64,000 nt of DNA, taken from an uncultured Aquimonas sp. (GTDB lineage: Bacteria; Pseudomonadota; Gammaproteobacteria; Xanthomonadales; Xanthomonadaceae). This document shows positions 52,528-61,006 of this stretch, in pieces. The notes under the pieces were generated by a model, which worked only from the letters and a program-made list of their open reading frames with translations, did no database searches and was not told the DNA's origin. Both the position numbers and the translations under genes were made by a program. The first letter of the stretch is position 1. Every line of letters begins with the position of its first letter. The stretch is taken from NCBI RefSeq assembly GCF_937888285.1, contig NZ_CALART010000008.1:62001-126000 (forward strand), written 5' to 3'.

Positions 52528-52561
52528 CCAATCACCTTACGGAGACGACAGTCGCCCTGAA

Positions 52562-52575
52562 TTGACCCGGGTCAA
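52562..52575 (-). promoter_or_regulatory. FNR-like box of the moaA operon
   Basis: TTGAC-CCGG-GTCAA, a perfect palindrome. At -41.5 it predicts a start near 52527, and TAAGGT sits exactly at -10 on the minus strand. Confidence 0.65.
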
Positions 52576-52776
52576 GCGCGGGGCAGACTGACCGACCAAG
52601 CCCTTTCTCACTCACGCGCGTGAAGCGCGCCGGGCCCTGACAGGCAGACGGTCTCAACTCGGGGATAGCGACGGTGCCGGAACGCATCCAGGCAGAAGGC
52701 GTCGCGCGACAAAACCACTGCAAAGGCCAAGACTGGAGACGAAACGACTTCACGCAGCCTGTCGAAAACGCTGCGT

Positions 52777-53535
52777 CTACTGGCGCAGGACCGGTTGCGC
52801 CAGCTGTTCGAGACGGACGAGATCGGTAATGACGAACTCGCGCCGATCGACCTCGACCAGGCCCTCGATCTCCAGCCTGCGAATCACCCGCGAGACCGTT
52901 TCAGCTGCCAGCCTCAGGTAGTTGGCCATGTCGGTGCGCGACATCGCAAGGTTGAAGCGAGTGGCTGAGAATCCGCGATCCCGATAGCGCCGCGACAGCG
53001 AAACGAGGAAGGCCGCCATACGCTCGTCGGCGCTGAAATCACCGGCGAGCAGGGCAGCCTTGTTGATGTCCTGGCTCAGGAGCCTGAACAGCTGGGCCTG
53101 CAGCCCCGGCATCCGCGTGGCCAACGTTGCCATCAGCGGAAAGGAAAAGCGGCAGAGGGTGACGGTATCGAGCGCCAGCGCGTTGCAGGGAAAGCGTGCG
53201 CTGTGGATGGCATTCAAGCCGATCACTTCCCCGGGCAGGAAGAAGCCGAGCACCTGCTCGCGCCCCGAGGCATCGACCGTAAAGGTCTTGACCGTGCCAG
53301 CCCTGACGGCGGCGATGGCATTGAACGGATCACCTTCGCGAAACAGATAGCTGCCCGCTTGGTAGGGGCCGATGTGCTCCACCAGACAGTGCAGCTCCAG
53401 CAGCGCCGACTTGTCATAGCCTTCGGCACGGCAGGCGCCTGCGAAAGCACAGGTGCTGCAGAAGCTGATCGCGTCGCCATCATCGGCGATCGGGTTTGCG
53501 CGCGGGCGGAAGGGGCTCAGGCTGCGATGAGGCAT
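52777..53535 (-). CDS. fnr: FNR/ANR-type oxygen-sensing transcription factor
   Basis: 252 residues, Crp/Fnr family. N-terminal cysteines C26-x2-C29-x5-C35 (FCSTCAFAGAC) and a central cysteine in SARFPCNAL match the four 4Fe-4S ligands of FNR, so it should sense oxygen directly, unlike the cluster-less DNR/NNR proteins. Cyclic-nucleotide-like barrel about 50-150, HTH about 195-225 with the recognition helix ETVSRVIRRL (Glu, Ser, Arg that read TTGAT). It lies between moaA and the hemN-like gene; the boxes listed here are its likely targets. Confidence 0.93.
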   Translation of the reverse strand: MPHRSLSPFRPRANPIADDGDAISFCSTCAFAGACRAEGYDKSALLELHCLVEHIGPYQAGSYLFREGDPFNAIAAVRAGTVKTFTVDASGREQVLGFFLPGEVIGLNAIHSARFPCNALALDTVTLCRFSFPLMATLATRMPGLQAQLFRLLSQDINKAALLAGDFSADERMAAFLVSLSRRYRDRGFSATRFNLAMSRTDMANYLRLAAETVSRVIRRLEIEGLVEVDRREFVITDLVRLEQLAQPVLRQ

Positions 53536-53608
53536 GGCGGGTGTCGCGAGGACTTGAGAAGCCGGTTCGGCGCCGAGCCGAATGCGGCGCCCAGGATGAC
53601 ACCGCACT

Positions 53609-54964
53609 CTACAGGGACGCTGAGCGCTCCGGCCATCGCTGGCGTTTCCCCATGCGCGCAAACGGCTCGGCAATCGCGCGAAGCGACAGGCGTCCGGCCT
53701 CGGACACCCGCAGCCTGCGGCCATCGAAACTCACCAGATCGCCGTCACAGAGAGGCGCCAAGGCTTCCAGTTCCGTCTGGAAGTAGACAGCGAAGTCAAC
53801 CTCGTGCCGCGCTTCCAGCACGGCGGAATCGACCTCGCCCTTGCACAGCAGGTCATGAAGCAGATCGCTGCGCAGGCGGGCATCCGCGTCCATCCACAGC
53901 CCACGCCAGATCGGCAGCTCGCCCATATCCACGGCACTTTCCCATGCCGGCAGGTCCACCTGGTTCTGGAAGCAGGCATCGCCGATGCGACTTTGCGCAC
54001 TGACTCCCAGCCCGATGAGGTCGGTTTCGGCATGCGGCGTGTAGCCCAGCGCATTGCGATGCAGCTGGCCGCTGCGACGGACCCGGGAAAGGTCGTCCTG
54101 GGGCAGGGCGAAGACATCCAGCCCGATCGGGTCGTAGCCTGCGGCCAACAGCGCCCGCACGGCCACCGCACGCTGCCCGATGCGCTCGCCGAGCGCCCGC
54201 ACGGGCGGCCCTGAGGCCGCCGAGGCGAGGCGCATGCGCCCTCCGAATGGATGGAGGCTGATGCGATCGGGGCGTTGCTCCAACAGGAGTTCCAGCCACT
54301 TCAGCAAATCGGTATCGCTGCGTCCCGGCAGGCCGTACAGCGCATCGAAGCAGATCGAGCGGAAACCTGCCGTGCGCGCATCCTCGACCGCGGCGGCGAG
54401 CTCGGCCTGAACCAGCCGACGCTGCAGAAGCGCCTCTGTCGAGCCTTCGAAATCGAACACCGTGAACCGCGCGCGGTTGAAGCCGAGATCGGCGAAACCG
54501 GAGATTTCCTCGGCACAGTGCTCGCCCACCGGCAGCTCGATCATGAACTCGCGCTCCCGTCCGCGGCTCAGGAAGAAATGCCGTGAGGCCGCGTAGAGAA
54601 GCTCCCCCAGCGCCGCTGGATCGATTTTGCTGGGGCCACCCCCTCCGACCTTCAGCTGGATCACATCGCGATCGCGATCGAACAGTGGCGCCGCCAGTTC
54701 GCACTCGCGGGCCAGCCTATCGAAATACGCCCTGACCTTGCCGGAGTCGGCCCCCACCGTGAAGGTACCCGGGCAATGGAAGCAGGGCTGCTCAGCGAAG
54801 GGCACGTGCAGGTACAGCGAAAGCCTGCGCGGCACCGGGTCATCATTGGTTTCGCGAGCCGCGGCCCGGAGCTGGCGCTCGCCGACCTCCGGCGAAAAGC
54901 TCGCCGGGTCCGGAAAACCCTGGAAGCTGATATCGAGGCCGGAGAACCTGAGCAAAGGATCCAT
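53609..54964 (-). CDS. HemN-like protein lacking an Fe-S cluster cysteine
   Basis: 451 residues from ATG 54964 (frame open to ATG 54988). The fold follows oxygen-independent coproporphyrinogen III oxidase: LYLHVPF, then a GGGGPSKI loop and a HemW/HemN C-terminal domain. HemN needs C-x3-C-x2-C-x-C (PFCHKLCYFCGC in E. coli); here the stretch reads PFAEQPCFHCPG, so the first cysteine is Ala and the last is Gly. Only two of the three cluster ligands remain, so ordinary radical-SAM activity looks impossible. The frame is undamaged and an FNR-like box precedes it. A non-catalytic haem-related role is possible. Confidence 0.82.
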   Translation of the reverse strand: MDPLLRFSGLDISFQGFPDPASFSPEVGERQLRAAARETNDDPVPRRLSLYLHVPFAEQPCFHCPGTFTVGADSGKVRAYFDRLARECELAAPLFDRDRDVIQLKVGGGGPSKIDPAALGELLYAASRHFFLSRGREREFMIELPVGEHCAEEISGFADLGFNRARFTVFDFEGSTEALLQRRLVQAELAAAVEDARTAGFRSICFDALYGLPGRSDTDLLKWLELLLEQRPDRISLHPFGGRMRLASAASGPPVRALGERIGQRAVAVRALLAAGYDPIGLDVFALPQDDLSRVRRSGQLHRNALGYTPHAETDLIGLGVSAQSRIGDACFQNQVDLPAWESAVDMGELPIWRGLWMDADARLRSDLLHDLLCKGEVDSAVLEARHEVDFAVYFQTELEALAPLCDGDLVSFDGRRLRVSEAGRLSLRAIAEPFARMGKRQRWPERSASL

Positions 54965-55023
54965 GGCAAGGGCGCGGGTCGTGGGCATGGGGGCAGTCTC
55001 GGCTCAAATGGAAGGCTAACGCG

Positions 55024-55037
55024 TTGATCCAAATCAG
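55024..55037 (-). promoter_or_regulatory. FNR-like box of the hemN-like gene
   Basis: TTGAT-CCAA-ATCAG, one mismatch. Placed at -41.5 it gives a start near 54989 and GAGACT at -10, which favours ATG 54964 over ATG 54988 as the start of translation. Confidence 0.65.
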
Positions 55038-55097
55038 CCGAGGGCACAATGGGGCCGGCCATGCGGCTGCAGTAGGCGGATGGTTCTTTCACCGCTT

Positions 55098-56729
55098 TCA
55101 GATATTCGCTCGCGCACGGAGCGCGCGAATGCCCTCGGAGAAGCGCTTGAGCGTGGGCGTGCAGTCGCCGGGCGGCAGCAGCAGCTCGATCAGCTCGAAG
55201 CGGCCGCGGCGGCTGAAGGCGGTGTCCAACGCCGCCGCCAGCTCGGCGCGCGTGCGCACTCGATGGCCATGGCCGCCCAGGGTTTCGGCCAACTCGGCAT
55301 AGCGCCAGTCGCCGAGATCGGCGCAGCGCGACTCCGGCTGGAAGGCGCGGATCATCTCCCAGCTCTGGTTGTTCAGCACGATGACAATCGGGTCGAGGCC
55401 GTAGCGGCGGCAGTTGCCGAGCTCCCAGCCGCTCATCTGGAAGGCGCCGTCACCGACCAGGATCAACGGCCGCTCGCCGCTGGTGGCCTGCATGCCGATG
55501 CCGGCCGGCACGCCGAAGCCCATCGAGGCGTAGTAGCCGGGCGCGACCAGCGGCGCCGGTTTCAGCTCCATCGCCGCGAACAGGCAGTCGCCGATGTCCG
55601 AGGCGATCGGCGGGGTGCCGTGGCGCTCGAAACAGGCGTTCAGCGCCGGCGCCAGATCGGCGGCGCGCAGGGCTCTGTCGTCGACCGCGAACGGAGCTTC
55701 AGCCCGCACCTGCGGCACGACGCGGTGCCAGAGGCGCTGCTGCGGGACACGCGCGAGCAGCGCATCGACCAGTGCCGCCAGCGGAATATCGTGATGGACG
55801 TGGTAGCCGACGCGCGCCTCGCGGTGGGCGGCGATCAGGGCGCGCCGGAAGTCGATGCGCTCGGCGCTGACGCCGAAATTGCTGTCGGAAAGGATCGCGC
55901 CGAGCATCACCGGCAGGCCGGAGTCGTCCAGCAGGCGGCTCACAGCGGGATCGCCGGCGATGCCGAGATAGGTGCCGTCGACGTCCAGCCCCGCCCGGCT
56001 CAGCAGGCCGCGGCCCATGAAGGTGGTCAGCACCGGCAGCTGCAGACGCCTTGCCAGCTCGGCGACCTTGGCCTCCAGATGGAAGCGCCGCACCTCGACA
56101 TCGACCACCAGCACCGGCGCACGCGCGGATTCGATCTTCGCCAGCCATTCCTGCGCGCATTCGTCGACCGCGGCCTGCTCGAACGCGCTGGGCGGCAGCA
56201 TCGGCACCGCCGCCATCGGGCGGTCCGCCATGTCGCGCGGAACCTCGATCAGGACCGGCTGCGAGAACTCGCGGCAGCTGCGCAGCACGCGCGCGATCTG
56301 CTCCGGCGCGCTGGCCGCATCGCTGAGGCGAACGCGATCACAGGTGATTTCCTCATAGATCCGCCACTGCGAATCCAGATGCCGCACCTGGTGGTGCAGC
56401 ACCAGCCCCGCACGGCCTTCCAGCTCGCCCGGACAGCCGGCCAGCACCACCAGCGGCGAGCGCTCGGCGTAGGCGCCGGCAACCGCATTGACCACGTTCA
56501 AGGCACCGGCACCGTAGGTCACCGCGATGACGCCGAGGCCGAGGTTCATGCGCGCCGCGGCATCGGCGGCGAAGCCCAGCGAGGGCTCGTGGCTCAGCGC
56601 GTACAGGGGCAGGATGCCGCTGGCCTCGATGTGCCGGAACAGCGGCAGGATGAAGTCACCGGGGATCCCGAAGATCTCGCGGGCGCCATGGCGCTTCAGG
56701 GCGTGCAGCAGTTCGAGGGAAAGAGACAT
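55098..56729 (-). CDS. ipdC: Thiamine-pyrophosphate 2-keto acid decarboxylase (indole/phenylpyruvate type)
   Basis: 543 residues with the three TPP-enzyme domains: N-terminal PYR domain with catalytic Glu in LSHEPSLGFAADAAAR (about residue 48), central domain, and C-terminal PP domain with the GDG...NN cofactor motif (GDGAFQMSGWELGN then VLNN). The N-terminus closely resembles Azospirillum phenylpyruvate/indolepyruvate decarboxylase. It would convert aromatic 2-keto acids to aldehydes (Ehrlich pathway or indoleacetic acid route). Substrate not certain. Between two FNR-linked genes. Confidence 0.85.
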   Translation of the reverse strand: MSLSLELLHALKRHGAREIFGIPGDFILPLFRHIEASGILPLYALSHEPSLGFAADAAARMNLGLGVIAVTYGAGALNVVNAVAGAYAERSPLVVLAGCPGELEGRAGLVLHHQVRHLDSQWRIYEEITCDRVRLSDAASAPEQIARVLRSCREFSQPVLIEVPRDMADRPMAAVPMLPPSAFEQAAVDECAQEWLAKIESARAPVLVVDVEVRRFHLEAKVAELARRLQLPVLTTFMGRGLLSRAGLDVDGTYLGIAGDPAVSRLLDDSGLPVMLGAILSDSNFGVSAERIDFRRALIAAHREARVGYHVHHDIPLAALVDALLARVPQQRLWHRVVPQVRAEAPFAVDDRALRAADLAPALNACFERHGTPPIASDIGDCLFAAMELKPAPLVAPGYYASMGFGVPAGIGMQATSGERPLILVGDGAFQMSGWELGNCRRYGLDPIVIVLNNQSWEMIRAFQPESRCADLGDWRYAELAETLGGHGHRVRTRAELAAALDTAFSRRGRFELIELLLPPGDCTPTLKRFSEGIRALRARANI

Positions 56730-56790
56730 GTCGGGGTGATGCCGGGCTGCGATAGAGCCCGGATCGTCGGCCCATGCGCGGCAAACCGCC

Positions 56791-56804
56791 CTGACTCAGA
56801 TCAG
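56791..56804 (-). promoter_or_regulatory. Weak FNR-like box upstream of ipdC
   Basis: CTGAC-TCAG-ATCAG, three mismatches to the consensus. At -41.5 the start falls near 56756 with GACGAT at -10 and a 27-nt leader. Weakest of the nine. Confidence 0.3.
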
Positions 56805-56805
56805 T

Positions 56806-59682
56806 TCATGCGGGAGCGAAGCGCATTGCCCTGGACTGCCCAGACGCCTCGCTCTCCACGCTCAAGGCCGCGAGCATCTGCATCAACTGCTCGGCCTCCT
56901 GCTGCATTTCTCCTGCGGCTGCAGCGGACTCTTCCGCGAGGCCGGCGTTCTGCTGCGTCAGCCCATCAAGATCCAAAATCGCATGATTGACCTGCTCGAT
57001 ACCGCTGGCCTGTTCGCGCGCCGCGCCGGCGATTTCAACCACGGCCTGCTGCAATGCTGAAAGTGCCGCCTGCACACGCCCCAGATCGGCGGCTGTTGCA
57101 TCGACCCGCCGCGCGCCGCTGCGGGTGTCCGCCCGCGCGGCATCCACCAACCCGCGAATCTGGGCCGCGCCCTCGCGCGCTCTGCCCGCCAGACCCCGAA
57201 CCTCCGTGGCCACCACCGCGAAGCCCCGCCCCTGTTCACCGGCACGCGCGGCCTCGACAGCAGCATTCAGCGCCAGCAGGTTGGTCTGGAAGGCGATACC
57301 TTCGATCAACTCGACGGCAGCCGCGATCGCGTCCGAGGAACTCAGGCTGCGCTGCATGGCGTCGCGAACCTGGCCCATGGACTGGGCACAGTCGGCCGTC
57401 AGCGCCTGCACCGCGTCTGCCTGATGCCGTACTTGCTCCGCCTGTTCATCGGCCTGGCGAACGCTGGAGGCCAACTCCTCCATCGCGGCCGCGGTTTCCT
57501 CCAGCGACGCCGCTTGCTGCTGCGAGCGTCCATTGAGCTGATCGCTGCCCTCGCTCATCCGTCCGCTGCCTTGCGCTACAGTCAAAGCAGTTTCCTGGGC
57601 TCGACGAACCAGGTTGGACAGGCTCTCAACAGCCTGATTGAAGTCAACCCTGAGCGCTTCGAACTGCCCCTGCAGGGGCTCGCGTATCGGCGAATCCAGT
57701 CGACCATCCGCCAGAGCTTCCGCCGCGGCCGAAATTCGGCGTACGGCCTCTGCCAGCGCAAGACTGGCACGGTCGACATCGGACTCGATAGCGCCGAAAG
57801 CGCCCTCACTGCGTCGCTCAACGCGGCCACCAAAGCGCCCTTGAGCCAGATCTGAAAGCAGCGCTCCCACTGTGTGTAGGCTGTCATCAAGCGTAGAAAG
57901 CGTCGCGTTGACTTGGGATCGCAGCTCTCCACTCACACGCTCCGAGAGCCGCACCTTGAGGTCGCCTGCGGCCAAGCCCTGCATGACCCCGGCGAGTTCT
58001 CGCATGTTGAAGTCGAGCGCTTGAACGGCTTCATTGGTTCGGCGCTTCAGGAGATCGAGATCACCACTCAGGCTGTCGGTGATCCGTCGCCCCATGTCCC
58101 CCTCGGCGACGCCATTCATTACATCGTTGACTGCCGCCAGCGACCGCTCGACCTGATTCAAACTGAGGTCCGCCAGCCGGCACAGGTCGGAGAGCTCGTC
58201 GCCGCGATCGGGAAGATCGACACGCGTATGGAAGTCCCCACGGACAGCAACGCCTTGCAGCACCTGCCCGACAGCGGAGATCCCCTTCAAGAGACGAGCC
58301 TGCAAGCGCCAGACAAGCGCGGTGGCGAGTGCAAGAGCCGCTGCGATGGCAGACCCCGAAAACAAAGCAAGCAGAAAGCTCTGGCGCTCCCGCTGGCGAG
58401 CTTCCTTCTGCCACGCGTCCGCGTCCTCGCTCAGCAACGAGCCCAAGCGGTCCATCCATGCGGTGTAGCCGCTGAACGCTGGTGCACGCAGTTCGGGCGC
58501 CGCAGCATGTCCCGCCGCCTGTCGAAACTCCTGCGTCGACTGCAGACCAGTGTCCATCAACGCATCGAAGCCGCTGCGCGCCAGCCGATCGAGAGCAGCG
58601 CGCGCGGTAATTCGGGCCGCATCGCGCACAGCCGACCTGGCGTCTAGCTGCGCAGCCGCACTCGGCCCTTCCGCGAGAACTTGCTGGAGCGTGCCGCGCT
58701 CGAGGGCGATGGCCTCCAGAAGACGCGCCTTGTCGAGCAGACGCAGGGCCGAGCGCTGATCCGACGCCTCCTGAAAAGCAAGCGCTTCAGTGGTGATTTG
58801 CTCAAGTACGGCGTCCACCAGTCGAGTGTAGGCGGCAAGGAGCTCGCTCCCCTGAAGCACGCCGGCATCGACTTGAGCTCTCAGGCCCATCACATCCTGG
58901 GTCGTGCGACACGACGATCGCCGGCATGACTCGTCCAAAGCCTCCCGGGCGGCACGCATTGCATCCAGGCCCGGCTCGTCTTTGGCGGTCGCGTACCCTG
59001 CACTCCGTCCGCGCTCTCTCTGCAGGGCCTGAAGAGTATCGAGGCTCGATGCCCACTGATTGACGGTCTCAGCGGCCCGTCCAGCGTCGACGTAAGACGA
59101 CCACAAGCGACGCGCGCTGTCGCCGCTCAGCACCACCAGCAGCAGCATGATTGGCATACCGGCCACGAGCAACTGGGTCAAAAGCTTGGGCCTCCACCGC
59201 GTTTGCCGCCGCCAGAGTGAACCAAGAACAGAACGACGGGGCAGGATATGGCCGCCTTCCACCCTCGCATCGCCGCGAGCTACCTGGCCGAACTGCGCCT
59301 CGATCTGTCGCAGGTTGATGCCGGCAGGGACGGCCCGTCGCACCGACACGTAGCCCACGAGTCGATCGCCTTCAAACTTGGGCGACACATTGGCTTCGAC
59401 CCAGTAGGCATCCCCATTCTTGCAGCGGTTCTTGACCAGGCCACGCCAGCAGCGGCCGGCCTTGAGCTGCTTCCACATGTCGTCGAACACCGCTTCCGGC
59501 ATGTCGGGATGGCGGACGATGTTGTGGGCCTGACCGATCAACTCGGCCCTTTCGAAGCCCGAGTAGTGGACGAAGTCGTCGTTGACTTCGAGGATCCGAC
59601 CCTTGGGATCCGTGGTGGAAGAGAGAATGGCATCCCGCGCGATCTCGACCACGCGATCCGTAATGGGCAGGTTGCGACGCAT
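56806..59682 (-). CDS. PAS-NIT chemoreceptor (methyl-accepting chemotaxis protein)
   Basis: 958 residues. Aer-like cytosolic PAS (about 15-120; GRILEVNDDFVHYSGF, NRCKNGDAYWVEANVSP), membrane helix about 167-187, periplasmic NIT-type domain (about 205-430, LQALQRERGRSAGY), helix about 436-459, HAMP, then a methyl-accepting domain with FQTNLLALNAAVEAARAG. NIT domains sense nitrate and nitrite; the Aer-like PAS may bind FAD and sense redox state. The frame is open to 59880, but MRRNLPITDRVVEI is the usual Aer start and fits the FNR-like box. It should steer cells to nitrate when oxygen is low. Confidence 0.88.
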   Translation of the reverse strand: MRRNLPITDRVVEIARDAILSSTTDPKGRILEVNDDFVHYSGFERAELIGQAHNIVRHPDMPEAVFDDMWKQLKAGRCWRGLVKNRCKNGDAYWVEANVSPKFEGDRLVGYVSVRRAVPAGINLRQIEAQFGQVARGDARVEGGHILPRRSVLGSLWRRQTRWRPKLLTQLLVAGMPIMLLLVVLSGDSARRLWSSYVDAGRAAETVNQWASSLDTLQALQRERGRSAGYATAKDEPGLDAMRAAREALDESCRRSSCRTTQDVMGLRAQVDAGVLQGSELLAAYTRLVDAVLEQITTEALAFQEASDQRSALRLLDKARLLEAIALERGTLQQVLAEGPSAAAQLDARSAVRDAARITARAALDRLARSGFDALMDTGLQSTQEFRQAAGHAAAPELRAPAFSGYTAWMDRLGSLLSEDADAWQKEARQRERQSFLLALFSGSAIAAALALATALVWRLQARLLKGISAVGQVLQGVAVRGDFHTRVDLPDRGDELSDLCRLADLSLNQVERSLAAVNDVMNGVAEGDMGRRITDSLSGDLDLLKRRTNEAVQALDFNMRELAGVMQGLAAGDLKVRLSERVSGELRSQVNATLSTLDDSLHTVGALLSDLAQGRFGGRVERRSEGAFGAIESDVDRASLALAEAVRRISAAAEALADGRLDSPIREPLQGQFEALRVDFNQAVESLSNLVRRAQETALTVAQGSGRMSEGSDQLNGRSQQQAASLEETAAAMEELASSVRQADEQAEQVRHQADAVQALTADCAQSMGQVRDAMQRSLSSSDAIAAAVELIEGIAFQTNLLALNAAVEAARAGEQGRGFAVVATEVRGLAGRAREGAAQIRGLVDAARADTRSGARRVDATAADLGRVQAALSALQQAVVEIAGAAREQASGIEQVNHAILDLDGLTQQNAGLAEESAAAAGEMQQEAEQLMQMLAALSVESEASGQSRAMRFAPA

Positions 59683-59740
59683 GGCTGGCGATCCGCTGGA
59701 AAGTCGCTGCAGAGACTCCGCGCGGCCCGGAAGGCCCACG

Positions 59741-59754
59741 CTGATGCGGATCAA
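59741..59754 (-). promoter_or_regulatory. FNR-like box upstream of the chemoreceptor
   Basis: CTGAT-GCGG-ATCAA, one mismatch. At -41.5 the start is near 59706, GAGTCT at -10, and the leader 24 nt to ATG 59682. It also lies 105 nt before the divergent TDT gene. Confidence 0.6.
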
Positions 59755-59858
59755 GTCGGCGACATCGGCCACGTAGGGGCATTCCCCACAGCCGTCGAGA
59801 CCTGCCGAGCAAACGGGGCCGCTGCTAGTCTTCGCATCCGCTTCCTGATTCGGCACGC

Positions 59859-60911
59859 ATGGACACTGCGTTCGTCGCACCTCTGCCGCGGCCGGGTCTG
59901 GCCGGACTGCACCCCGGCAACTTCGCCCTGGTGATGGCTACAGGTATCCTCAGCCTGGGCTTTGGGCTGTTGGGGCATGCGTCCCTCGCAAACGCACTGT
60001 TCGCGATCGGACTGGCCGCCTGGATGATCCTGGTCTGCCTGAGCGCGGCACGCGCGATCCGCCACTTCGGAGCCGTTCGCGACGATCTGCTGAACCCGAA
60101 AATGGTCTTCGGCTTCTTCACCCTCGTGGCGGCCACCAGTCTCGTCGGGCAGATGCTGCTGGCGCGTGGCGAGGTTGAACTGGCGATGGCCTGCTGGGGC
60201 CTCGCCTTTGGCGCCTGGTGCCTGCTGCTGTATCTGGCCTTCAGCGTGCTCACCTTCCTGAGCCACGAGAACAACGTCAACATCATGCACGGCGGTTGGC
60301 TGATCGCCATCGTCGGTACCCAGTCGCTGGTACTGCTGGGCACCGCGCTGGTGCCGCACCTGGGTGCCTACGCCACTTACATGCAGGTCGAGGTGCACAT
60401 GCTGTGGGGCCTGGGCCTGATGTTCTACGGCATCTTCGTCACCCTGTTCTGCTACCGCATCTTCTTCCTTGCGCTCAAGCCGGACGATGTCGGCCCGCTG
60501 CTGTGGGTGGTGATGGGCGCTGCCGCCATCAGCGCCAATGCCGGCACCCAGCTGATCGCCATTGATCCCGTCCTGCCTTTCCTCAAGGCGCAGCGGCCCT
60601 TCATCGACGGCGTCACCCTGATGCTGTGGGCCTGGGCCACCTGGTGGATTCCGCTGCTGTTCCTGTTCGGGCTGTGGAAGCACGGCGTCAACCGTCGACC
60701 GCTGCGCTACGAGCCGGTGCTGTGGAGCTTCGTGTTTCCCTTGGGCATGTATGCGGTAGCCAGCGCGCGTCTCGGTCTGGCCGCGGAGTTCCCGCCGCTG
60801 GAATGGATATCGAGATTGATGATCTGGGTAGCGCTCGCGGCCTGGTTGCTCGCGCTGCTGGGGCTGGGGCAGCGCCTGCTGAGGCTCGGCAGCGGACACA
60901 GGACGGCATAG
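59859..60911 (+). CDS. TDT-family transporter (SLAC1/TehA-like)
   Basis: 350 residues, ten hydrophobic segments, as in tellurite-resistance/dicarboxylate transporters and SLAC1-type anion channels (HPGNFALVMATGILSLG at the N-terminus; the family phrase PxxxxMxTGIxS). Substrates of this family include C4-dicarboxylates, tellurite-linked anions, sulfite and nitrate. Divergent from the chemoreceptor. In this context an anion such as nitrite or nitrate is an attractive but unproven cargo. Confidence 0.83.
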   Translation: MDTAFVAPLPRPGLAGLHPGNFALVMATGILSLGFGLLGHASLANALFAIGLAAWMILVCLSAARAIRHFGAVRDDLLNPKMVFGFFTLVAATSLVGQMLLARGEVELAMACWGLAFGAWCLLLYLAFSVLTFLSHENNVNIMHGGWLIAIVGTQSLVLLGTALVPHLGAYATYMQVEVHMLWGLGLMFYGIFVTLFCYRIFFLALKPDDVGPLLWVVMGAAAISANAGTQLIAIDPVLPFLKAQRPFIDGVTLMLWAWATWWIPLLFLFGLWKHGVNRRPLRYEPVLWSFVFPLGMYAVASARLGLAAEFPPLEWISRLMIWVALAAWLLALLGLGQRLLRLGSGHRTA

Positions 60912-61006
60912 GCGCGGCGCACGCGATTCGCGGGCAGCCAGGCACAGCGATCTCCTCCGGTCACCAGAGCCGCGGCGCAGTCCGTGCGCAGGTCACGCCG
61001 TGCAGC

